Below, in pieces: positions 46,791 through 56,139 of a stretch of 64,000 nt of DNA (positions are counted from its first letter, which is position 1; each line of letters opens with the position of its first letter). The position numbers and the translations under genes are program-made. The notes below the pieces were generated by a model that saw only the letters and a program-made list of their open reading frames with translations, had not been told where the DNA came from and did no database searches. The stretch comes from Kallipyga massiliensis ph2 (GTDB lineage Bacteria; Bacillota; Clostridia; Tissierellales; Peptoniphilaceae): contig NZ_HE978586.1 of NCBI RefSeq assembly GCF_000311985.1, positions 206,983-270,982 of the forward strand. Reading direction: 5' to 3'.

Positions 46791-46955
46791 CTACTCTTCG
46801 TTTTCTAAAATTTTAAAATTCTCTGGATCATATAAATAATCTTCCCCAGTATCATCAATGATTCTAATAAATCCACACTCATAACCAAGGGCTTCATAAA
46901 TTTTATTGTTTGTCAGAGAGATCCCCTCGTCTTTACCTGTGTATTTTACTTTCAT
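46791..46955 (-). CDS. Small acidic protein, possible immunity protein
   Basis: 54 residues, below the usual ORF cutoff. It begins MKVKYTGKDEGISLTNNKIY and ends DPENFKILENEE; the middle GFIRIIDDTGEDYLYDP suggests a small beta-barrel (SH3-like). Similar small acidic proteins accompany polymorphic toxins in Firmicutes as I recall, but I cannot name a family. It starts 2 bases after the stop of the fragment at 46958-47113, so the two were translationally linked, as a toxin and its immunity gene would be. No strong ribosome site besides AGAGGG. Confidence 0.6.
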   Translation of the reverse strand: MKVKYTGKDEGISLTNNKIYEALGYECGFIRIIDDTGEDYLYDPENFKILENEE

Positions 46956-46957
46956 CT

Positions 46958-47113
46958 TTAAATACCCTCTTCATCTTGATTTCTTCGTGTTTCCATTAGC
47001 CTCTTACCAGTAACCTTCGACTTTTGTTTGTCTTTCTTAAAGTAGAAAAAAGTTCCTCTTGCCATTTTCTCATGCTTCAGGGGTACCCCCGTATGTAAGA
47101 GAGAGAATATCAT
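46958..47113 (-). pseudogene. C-terminal fragment of an unidentified (toxin-like?) protein
   Basis: 51 codons, basic: HTGVPLKHEKMARGTFFYFK, then VTGKRLMETRRNQDEEGI and stop. It lacks a ribosome site and its frame closes just upstream, so it looks like the tail of a longer gene cut off by a deletion that joined it to the scaffold fragment at 47115. Position directly before a small acidic gene suggests it was the toxin partner. Identity unknown. Confidence 0.5.
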
Positions 47114-47114
47114 C

Positions 47115-47330
47115 CTAATAATATAAATTCATAATACAAGGGATCGTCTTTGCTTGTGGGGAAAAGACTTCGATTTTTTCTCCAGCTACGATGGCATTGA
47201 CTTCCTCTTGTGTGAAAGTCTTCTCCGCAGTCTTCTCGTCTTTAGTACTTTTACCATTCGACTGAGAATCGTCTTGAGTGGGGTCTATCTCCTGTTCCAG
47301 TACTTCTTTTGAATTCTTGTCATCTGCCAT
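47115..47330 (-). pseudogene. Truncated phage scaffold protein (N-terminal part)
   Basis: 71 codons. Starts MADDKNSKEVLEQEIDPTQD with a strong GGAGGAG site. The stretch KTFTQEEVNAIVA is the usual opening of the coiled-coil scaffold proteins of siphophage heads, which are about 180-220 residues long. After VAGEKIEVF the sequence no longer resembles a scaffold and stops, so most of the gene is lost. Confidence 0.65.
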
Positions 47331-47382
47331 TTGTACTCCTCCATTTTTACGCCTGTCGGCTTATTCCCGTAGTGTTTACCGT

Positions 47383-47434
47383 CTTCCACGTCTAGACAAC
47401 ACCGTAGCTTTTTAAGCCTTCCACGTCTGGGCAA
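47383..47434. repeat. Short direct repeat in the phage leader
   Basis: CTTCCACGTCTAGACAA (47383) and CTTCCACGTCTGGGCAA (about 47418) are near-identical direct repeats just upstream, on the minus strand, of the scaffold fragment. Meaning unknown. Confidence 0.6.
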
Positions 47435-47435
47435 T

Positions 47436-47466
47436 AAAAAAGCAGCGGGCTTTTGCCTACTGCTTT
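47436..47466 (-). terminator. Terminator in the phage head remnant
   Basis: Minus strand AAGCAGTAGGC-AAAA-GCCCGCTGCTT followed by TTTTATTG, after the small gene ending at 47494. Confidence 0.8.
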
Positions 47467-47493
47467 GGTAACTTTATTGTTGTTGTTATTCTT

Positions 47494-47685
47494 CTAAAGA
47501 ATCTCTAATACCTTTACCTCAGATGGGACAACTGCTATTTCTCCAAATAGCAACATGGGTTCTTCATCCTCATCTTCTTTTGGATAATACTCATAACTCG
47601 TAACATTTTCCCATTTTGAGCCATCTTCAAATACAATATTTACTCTTCTTCCAGTCGCCTTTTCCAGCAATTCGTTACTTATCAT
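47494..47685 (-). CDS. Small acidic protein overlapping the phage head/toxin gene (putative immunity protein)
   Basis: 63 residues from the ATG at 47685 (GGGAGGAAAC upstream): begins MISNELLEKATGRRVNIVFE and is rich in Asp/Glu (YYPKEDEDEEP). The predicted beta-rich, LSM/SH3-like small fold is an impression only. It overlaps the end of the gp7-like/toxin gene by 11 bp, so the two are co-translated, the usual arrangement of a toxin and its immunity protein. Function otherwise unknown. Confidence 0.65.
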   Translation of the reverse strand: MISNELLEKATGRRVNIVFEDGSKWENVTSYEYYPKEDEDEEPMLLFGEIAVVPSEVKVLEIL

Positions 47686-48691
47686 GTTTCCTCCCATCGT
47701 CAAAAGCAGCATAGCCATGAACATATTTTTTATTTTTGAAAGATATTAGTGCTTTATGACTATTAGCAATCTCTAATGTTTGCCCTCGATATGTGCCAAC
47801 TACTTCTTCTGACTGCACAATAACCTTCTTCGTCCATTTCCCACTATGCGTTCTGATTATTTCCCCACTTGATGCCTTTTCAGAAATTAAATTTTGAAAA
47901 GCATCATAACTCATCTCAACGCTACTTTTTGAGGAATCATAATTAGGTGATCCCGGATGGTGTTCCCTAAATTTTTCTTCATTCAAAATCTTGTCGTGAT
48001 CGTTTATCCATGACCTTATCGCCTCATCTGATTGATCCTCTACAGGCTCTTCTTCATTATACCCCTTATCCACCACCGCCGCGATGCTGCACCGACAAAA
48101 AGGATGTAAGGGCGGCAAGTTCCCGCCAATGGCACTTTTTTCGACATCAAAGACTCGGCCATCCATCGCTTCACATATCGGGCACGTCCTGTGATCGATC
48201 TCCGCAATCCATTCGTACTTGCTATATCCTCCTCTACGAAAGGAATCCAGCTGAACTTCCGTTATCACTCTCGCAGATTCCGTAATCGCCAGTCGATGGG
48301 CCTTGAAAAGTGCCCCTCCGCCTTTTACTCCCGTTTCTTTATCGACCAGATCCGCTAAGCGATTAGCCCATTGGTAAGGATGTTCTCCAAAAAGTAGAGA
48401 TCGTTCCAAGCCAACCTGCAAGCGGCTCACCAGTTCTTCCTTGTTTGCCCATATCCGTGATGAAAATGGAGCTCCCTGAAAGTCACCCAGGATAATTTTA
48501 TCCACGTTTCGAAGGAGTGCTTTCCGAGTAGGTTCACTCAATCCCAGAATCCCGGCTTGTCGTTCAATCTCCTTTATTGAGTCCTGTGATAATCGGGTAG
48601 CGAGTAGTTGGTATTCTTCATCGTATAGTTTAAGTCCGTGAAGCTCAATCTCCCGTTTCATCAGTTCGATCCGGCTGGTTCGCATCTTCAT
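47675..48691 (-). CDS. Phage head morphogenesis protein (SPP1 gp7-like) with C-terminal toxin-like domain
   Basis: 338 residues. Residues about 90-215 are the SPP1 gp7/Mu F-type minor head domain: SARVITEVQLDSFRRGGYSK, the zinc-site CPICEAMDGRVF and LPPLHPFCRCSI. The tail (about 240-338) contains REHHPGSPNYDSSKS and KKVIVQSEEVVGTYRGQT. These resemble polymorphic toxin type 50 domains, which occur fused to phage minor capsid proteins; the similarity is from memory and distant. It is followed by an overlapping small acidic gene. The upstream portal gene is broken, so this is part of a dead prophage. Confidence 0.78.
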   Translation of the reverse strand: MKMRTSRIELMKREIELHGLKLYDEEYQLLATRLSQDSIKEIERQAGILGLSEPTRKALLRNVDKIILGDFQGAPFSSRIWANKEELVSRLQVGLERSLLFGEHPYQWANRLADLVDKETGVKGGGALFKAHRLAITESARVITEVQLDSFRRGGYSKYEWIAEIDHRTCPICEAMDGRVFDVEKSAIGGNLPPLHPFCRCSIAAVVDKGYNEEEPVEDQSDEAIRSWINDHDKILNEEKFREHHPGSPNYDSSKSSVEMSYDAFQNLISEKASSGEIIRTHSGKWTKKVIVQSEEVVGTYRGQTLEIANSHKALISFKNKKYVHGYAAFDDGRKHDK

Positions 48692-49000
48692 ATTATACAG
48701 CCTGAGTTCTGCATTCGCCTTATCACTAACGGCTCGAGCCGGCTCTCTTCCTCAATGCGGGCCAGTTCTTGCTTAATACAGAAATATTTTCTAAAATGGT
48801 CTCATTTGATGTGATAACTTGAAGGCTGCGTGCCGTCTCGGTTTCTTCTTTGATGTTTGTTGGTAGGTTTCGAGTAACCTTATAGTCTATTCCTACGAGG
48901 TCATTTTGACTGATCGTAGAATCATGAAATCAACGACCAGCAGACCATCGTCACCGGTCTTCTCCAGATTGAGAAACCGGTGATCTCGTATAAAGATCAC
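48692..49000 (-). pseudogene. Phage portal protein fragments
   Basis: Minus-strand pieces in different frames: FIRDHRFLNLEKTGDDGLLV (about 48920-48985), then DYKVTRNLPTNIKEETETAR and LQVITSNETILENISVLS, then QELARIEEESRLEP joined after a frameshift. This is the pattern of the carboxyl part of SPP1-type portal proteins (TRNLP, SxET, AELxRIEEE). At least two frameshifts make it non-functional. It precedes the gp7-like gene in the normal phage order. Confidence 0.65.
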
Positions 49001-49081
49001 AGGTCTTGGCAACTCTAATGAGGGTATAGTTAATTGTAATGGGGTTAAAACAAAACTTAAATCCTGTATCTTTTTGACAAT

Positions 49082-49234
49082 GTGAAATTAAGAAACAATT
49101 ATGCGGAGGCTATGGCTAAAGCATAAGCAGGTGAATTTGTCAGTAAGGATGAGGCCAATTCCATGTCAAAAGCAATTATTGATGAAAATAGTGATTTATT
49201 TTCCATATATGGACAAGGGGAGGAACGACAATGA
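49082..49234 (+). pseudogene. Small unidentified gene with an in-frame stop
   Basis: Plus strand from GTG at 49082: KLRNNYAEAMAKA, TAA at 49124, then AGEFVSKDEANSMSKAIIDE and so on to TGA at 49232. Reading continues sensibly after the TAA, so the stop looks secondary. The end overlaps the ATG of the next small gene. I do not recognise it; a small antitoxin-like or regulatory protein is possible. Confidence 0.4.
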
Positions 49235-49407
49235 TGGAGCCAAAATTTATTCCGTTTCTGACAGATAAAACACGAAAAACAGAACACGGATATGAATATA
49301 TTGAACTAACAAAAGACACGCCACAAGCTCTAATAGATGAGTATATGACATTTGTACAAGAGCAAGATGAGCGTTGCAAAAATAGCGAATGCATTGTCAT
49401 GCTATGA
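49231..49407 (+). CDS. Small unidentified protein (possibly truncated)
   Basis: 58 residues beginning MMEPKFIPFLTDKTRKTEHG and containing ELTKDTPQALIDEYMTFVQE; ends in MLCY-less short tail CIVML. GGGGAGG lies 8 bases upstream and the start overlaps the preceding frame, so the two were an operon. The end points into the antisense gene at 49438, and similar coding-like text continues after the stop (IAENLGGYKLSNQ), suggesting truncation. Function unknown. Confidence 0.45.
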   Translation: MMEPKFIPFLTDKTRKTEHGYEYIELTKDTPQALIDEYMTFVQEQDERCKNSECIVML

Positions 49408-49437
49408 ATAGCCGAAAATTTAGGTGGTTATAAATTA

Positions 49438-49647
49438 TCAAACCAGATAAACAATGGTTTCAATATCATCGATTATAATCCCGTATGGTCCATCCGTGGT
49501 TCCTATGAAGAAGGTATCGAATCTTTCATCCTCATCTTCAAAATCAGAAGCCAATGCCAAACCGTTTCCGCAACCAATAAACACCTGTCCATTTTTTAAT
49601 TGAACTCGGATTTTGTCTGCGTATTCAGCTTTTTTCCAGTCGATCAA
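49438..49647 (-). CDS. Small acidic protein of unknown function
   Basis: 69 residues. The likely start is TTG at 49647, because AAGGAGG lies exactly 5 bases before it. The ATG at 49674 has no ribosome site. The sequence IRVQLKNGQVFIGCGNGLAL, then acidic DFEDEDERFDTFFIG and GIIIDDIETIVYL suggests an LSM/SH3-like small barrel. It resembles in style the other two small acidic genes of this region and may be an orphan immunity protein. It lies 148 bp from the trailer end of the CRISPR array. Confidence 0.55.
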   Translation of the reverse strand: MIDWKKAEYADKIRVQLKNGQVFIGCGNGLALASDFEDEDERFDTFFIGTTDGPYGIIIDDIETIVYLV

Positions 49648-49794
49648 AACAGCCTCCTTCTTCAAGAATAACATGAGCGCCGTATTTCATATATTATATT
49701 ATAACTTGATGATTATTAATATCCTCTTTTTTTGGCGGGGTTCTGATTTTTGCGTGAAAGTCATTAAAGTTTTATCAGATGAACGCTATCTCAA

Positions 49795-51228
49795 GGTATC
49801 ACCCTCGCTCACGCGGGAAAGACTAAGGTGGCGGAAGCCCTTGTCCGCTCTCGCACGGGATCACCCCCGCTTACGCGGGAAAGACTTGAACTCGGATGTC
49901 CTCCACCGGTCGACGTTAGGATCACCCCCCGCTTACGCGGGAAAGACTGGCTGGTGTCGTGGTTGATTAAGGCCCTTACGGGATCACCCCCGCTTACGCG
50001 GGAAAGACCGGACTTGGCGTTCCGGTAAGACCCACCATGCGGGATCACCCTCGCTTACTCGGGAAAGACGTCAATGCTTTTGACCTGGTCCGGGTCCACC
50101 TCGGATCACCCCCGCTTACGCGGGAAAGACCCGCCCGAGATGGTTGTAATGAGTGGGGACTCAGGATCACCCCCGCTCGCGCGGGAAAGACTTTCGCACG
50201 ATTTTCACACTATCCCGCCAGGCAGGATCACCCCCGCTCGCGCGGGAAAGACTAATTCATTTTCCCTTCATAAAATGTTGGCGGAGGATCACCCCCGCTC
50301 GCGCGGGAAAGACTAGAGGCATGCCGGACTGCATAATGACCAAGGGGGATCACCCCCGCTCGCGCGGGAAAGACTCAAAAAGTTCCTCCACCGTCTGCTC
50401 CAATTTGGGATCACCCCCGCTCGCGCGGGAAAGACGTGAAGGGGTCAAGGCCTGGGGCGGCGATAACGGGATCACCCCCGCTCGCGCGGGAAAGACTTCG
50501 CTGGTAACCCCATATCCCGGATGGAGCGAGGATCACCCCCGCTCGCGCGGGAAAGACAACGAATTATATTCGTAGCGACGAAATGGCAGAGGATCACCCC
50601 CGCTCGCGCGGGAAAGACAGGAGAAGCAAAGCACGGAGAAAGATGGATCAGGGATCACCCCCGCTCGCGCGGGAAAGACTTGGACGAGGACCCGGCTTCC
50701 CTTCCCGGTATAGGATCACCCCCGCTCGCGCGGGAAAGACTAGAGGCATGCCGGACTGCATAATGACCAAGGGGGATCACCCCCGCTCGCGCGGGAAAGA
50801 CTCAAAAAGTTCCGCCACCGTCTGCTCCAATTTGGGATCACCCCCGCTCGCGCGGGAAAGACTTCCCCGGCTTGCCCCGGCCCCGGTTGCCCCGGGGATC
50901 ACCCCCGCTCGCGCGGGAAAGACGTTCCCGACCGTGTTGGAGGTCTTGTTCCAGGGGGATCACCCCCGCTCGCGCGGGAAAGACTCCACGGCATCCAAAG
51001 TGTTGACGATGGTCACGGGATCACCCCCGCTCGCGCGGGAAAGACACGCTAACATTCAGCGCTTCAATAAGAGTATAGGGATCACCCCCGCTCGCGCGGG
51101 AAAGACGGCCTACCTTGGTTGGGCCATTATGGACGGAAAGGATCACCCCCGCTCGCGCGGGAAAGACGCTTGCAATAATTCGCTTATCGGGACTGCTGTA
51201 GGATCACCCCCGCTCGCGCGGGAAAGAC
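49795..51228 (-). CRISPR. Type I-E CRISPR array, 24 repeats and 23 spacers
   Basis: 28-bp repeats every 61 bp (33-bp spacers). In crRNA sense (minus strand) the repeat starts GTCTTTCCCGC, has a 4-base loop and continues GCGGGGGTGATCC. Repeats start at 49795, 49858, 49919 (one extra C), 49981, 50042, 50103, 50164, then every 61 bp to 51201. The degenerate repeats at the low-coordinate end mark the trailer. The leader end is at 51228, only 19 bp from the cas2 stop. Loops are TCA (repeat 1), TTA (2-6) and TCG (7-24) on the plus strand. Spacers 9-10 (50314-50407) recur as spacers 16-17 (50741-50834) with one base changed. 22 of 23 spacers begin with a pyrimidine in crRNA sense. Confidence 0.98.
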
Positions 51229-51247
51229 ACTAAAAAGATCCCTTAAA

Positions 51248-53722
<2,475 letters not shown>

Positions 53723-53736
<14 letters not shown>

Positions 53737-54448
53737 TTTCACCCCCTATAGCACGAAAAGCATCATGGTCATCCTCTGTGTCCGCTTCTTCTTTTGGCAG
53801 CAAAATTTCTAAGCGATTTTCTTCACGAAAAAGATAGGACCGGTTCCGACTTGAAAAAGATACTGCTTCATCTTTCCGCATTCTCCCCCCAACCCCTTCA
53901 CCAAGAGCAACATCAAAGTAAATTGGCAAGAAGGTGGGTGATTTGACGAAATGTGACTTATTTTTTTGCCAGGAATAGGTCTTTAAGAGGTCCAAGGGAG
54001 ATCCATCAAAAACACCAAGAAGAAAGTCATAGGTTGGCGGGACAGATCGACGACCTAAAAAAGGTTGGAAATAGGGCTGCTGTAAAGCTTTCACGATCTC
54101 CTCAATTTGACCCGCCTTCTCACTTCCTAGGGCGACAAGAAAAACCCCATCCTCGATATAGTAACGGTTAGTCACATAGTTCCGGTCGAAGTCACCATTT
54201 TTCTTCAATTTATGAACGGTCTGATAGTCTTTCAAGAGTCGTCCCGGTTGGTCTACCCGAACGGCAAAATGAAGATCATTCAGACTCCTGATCTTATCAT
54301 CCTCATCCCGACGATAGCCTAAACAAGCCGCAATCAGACCGACAACCCCACTCTTTGAAGGATAAAAATCCGTATGTCTACTTTCAAAGTGAGAGGAGGT
54401 TCCCCAAGACTGGAGAGGGCCGGCGAATTTTAAGAGTATGGTCCGCAT
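53723..54448 (-). CDS. cas5: Cascade subunit Cas5e
   Basis: 241 residues. It binds the 5' handle of the crRNA. MRTILLKFAGPLQSWGTSSH is the canonical Cas5e (CasD) start, followed by RHTDFYPSKSGVVGLIAACL. The ATG at 54448 is one base after the cas7 stop; GAGG lies 9 bases upstream within the cas7 end. Overlaps cas6e at its end. Confidence 0.95.
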
Positions 54449-54449
54449 T

Positions 54450-55547
54450 TTAAGCATCCTCGCGTAAATTCACCATCGCTTCTTTTAAAATCGTTCCGAG
54501 CTGATCTTTCAAGTTTTCTAAAGAATGGCAATCCTGACCGAATTCTCCCTGGAGGGCTTCGGATACTTCCTCTGTGGTCACATACAATTTGGCTAAGGGC
54601 TCTCTGACAAAGCGCTGGGTCTTTTCTAATTCCTTTCCTAACCTCTTCATGGACTCCTCGACATAGCCCTCTCCATCCTTTACCGGCTTTTCAAAAGCGG
54701 AAACGAGATTGACAGGACGGTCCTCCCGCAAAACGATCAAAAGGAGCTGGGGAAGGGTCGTATTGGCATAGCTATTGATTTTTCCTGTTGGTAAAGAATT
54801 GGCAAAAGCTTCTGCAAAAAGTTCCATGCTTGAAGCCGCACTTTCGACATTGCCCACCTGTCTCATGAATTCATGTAAGGAAACATTGGCATAACGATAT
54901 AGGGTGGATGAGTTAAACTCAATGGTTCCCAACATCCCGGCTCCTGCTGAATCTTTTTCCGAAAGATCATCCATGGCGGTATAAAAATCAAACTCTGTAT
55001 CCACTCCATGAGTAGAGATGGCATGGGCGACTTGGCTTGAAGCGTCTTCATTCAGTGATGGATCATCGGCTACCATACGACCGAAAAGAGCAATATCTAC
55101 CGCCGGATTACTTTTTAAGATCGCTTGAAGAGCTTGCTTGTCACTTATCCCTTCGATAGCCGCCTTGGCAAGATTTTTTGCCTGCAAGTCTCCCATAAAA
55201 AAGAGGGCTTTTGCTTTTTGATCCTTAGTTGATATTTTTGCTGCATTTAATGTTTTCTCTGCGAGATCCATCGCCTCCTTGTCAGAAATGGCAGGATCCT
55301 CTTCTTGAATCTTATCCGCAACATAGCGGACAATCCGGAGAGTGCGAATCCCTACATTATTTTGCTCTCCAAAATCATTGAAATACTTCCGAATAGCCCG
55401 TTTCCAAGCTTGTGAGGAAACTCGAGCCCGGCGAACACCACCATATAGGGCCGTTTTTGGACTTCCCGTATCATCGCGGTTGATATTCGAAGGGGGTAGG
55501 GTTTGAATTGCATGGATATCGAGATATAAACGTTTATTGGATGTCAT
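54450..55547 (-). CDS. cas7: Cascade backbone subunit Cas7e
   Basis: 365 residues. Six copies coat the crRNA guide in Cascade; their thumbs kink out every sixth guide base. Start LYLDIHAIQTLPPSNINRDD, then KTALYGGVRRARVSSQAWKR, is typical of Cse4/CasC. ATG follows GAGGAGG and overlaps the cse2 end by 14 bp. Confidence 0.96.
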   Translation of the reverse strand: MTSNKRLYLDIHAIQTLPPSNINRDDTGSPKTALYGGVRRARVSSQAWKRAIRKYFNDFGEQNNVGIRTLRIVRYVADKIQEEDPAISDKEAMDLAEKTLNAAKISTKDQKAKALFFMGDLQAKNLAKAAIEGISDKQALQAILKSNPAVDIALFGRMVADDPSLNEDASSQVAHAISTHGVDTEFDFYTAMDDLSEKDSAGAGMLGTIEFNSSTLYRYANVSLHEFMRQVGNVESAASSMELFAEAFANSLPTGKINSYANTTLPQLLLIVLREDRPVNLVSAFEKPVKDGEGYVEESMKRLGKELEKTQRFVREPLAKLYVTTEEVSEALQGEFGQDCHSLENLKDQLGTILKEAMVNLREDA

Positions 55548-56139
55548 TGGAATCCTCCTCTTTTTGGGGTTGATAGGAATAATAGGCCCTCGCCCAATTC
55601 AGGCGAACTTTTTCTTTCTGTCCTCGGATGAACCAGTAAAAATCTTCTGCTAGCTTTGCGTAGTTTACGCCCCGCTTGCTTTTACTTGCTTTTAGGAGCT
55701 TAATCAGTTGCCGAATGTGATAAGAAAGCTCATCAAAGCTATCGGAGGCAATCATACCGTTGAATCGTTGATCGGTTGACCGGCTATCTCGGTCACGAAT
55801 CGGTTGTAGGGAATAACCGAGGTTATTCCATATTCCCTCCTGGTCCCAGAGGAGAACACTATCTTCATTCCCTTGTTGGTGGATGGCATAGAGTTGTAGG
55901 GCATTCAAGATGGCTTTTTCCTCAGCAGTAGGCTCATCCTGATCCGTTAAAAAAGACTCCGGAAGCTCTTCATAAAGCAGGGACCAGATTTCAATGGATT
56001 GACTAAGAGGTCGTCCCAAAGACCTTCTTAGGTTAGACAAGATGGCCTTTGTGGCTGATGTTGACCTCGTCTTGTCCAACTTGAGCAAAATACGAGAGGT
56101 AACCTCGTAAATGCTATCCTTCTTCCTTTGTTGGGTCAC
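55534..56139 (-). CDS. casB: Cascade small subunit Cse2 (Cas11)
   Basis: 201 residues from a GTG start at 56139 with AAGGAGG 6 bases upstream; the ATG further upstream (56169) lacks one. LRRSLGRPLSQSIEIWSLLY near the start and KRGVNYAKLAEDFYWFIRGQ near the end fit the helical Cse2 family. Two copies stabilise the crRNA-DNA duplex. It overlaps cse1 by 26 bp. Confidence 0.9.
   Translation of the reverse strand: MTQQRKKDSIYEVTSRILLKLDKTRSTSATKAILSNLRRSLGRPLSQSIEIWSLLYEELPESFLTDQDEPTAEEKAILNALQLYAIHQQGNEDSVLLWDQEGIWNNLGYSLQPIRDRDSRSTDQRFNGMIASDSFDELSYHIRQLIKLLKASKSKRGVNYAKLAEDFYWFIRGQKEKVRLNWARAYYSYQPQKEEDSNDIQ

Noticed and set aside
47115-47330. Treating the 71-codon frame as a complete small gene
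   Set aside because: The start is good, but homology-like text stops abruptly after the scaffold opening; a truncated scaffold is more likely.
50192-50224. Spacer 7 shares TTTCGCACGATT with the holin tail near 62972, hinting at self-targeting
   Set aside because: Only 12 of 33 bases match and the remainder diverges, so chance is likely; possible relation to a phage family but no self-target.
50153-51233. Plus-strand frames across the CRISPR array with repeating SPPLARER or ITPARAGKT
   Set aside because: They are translations of the repeats, whose 61-bp period cycles through the three frames; not genes.
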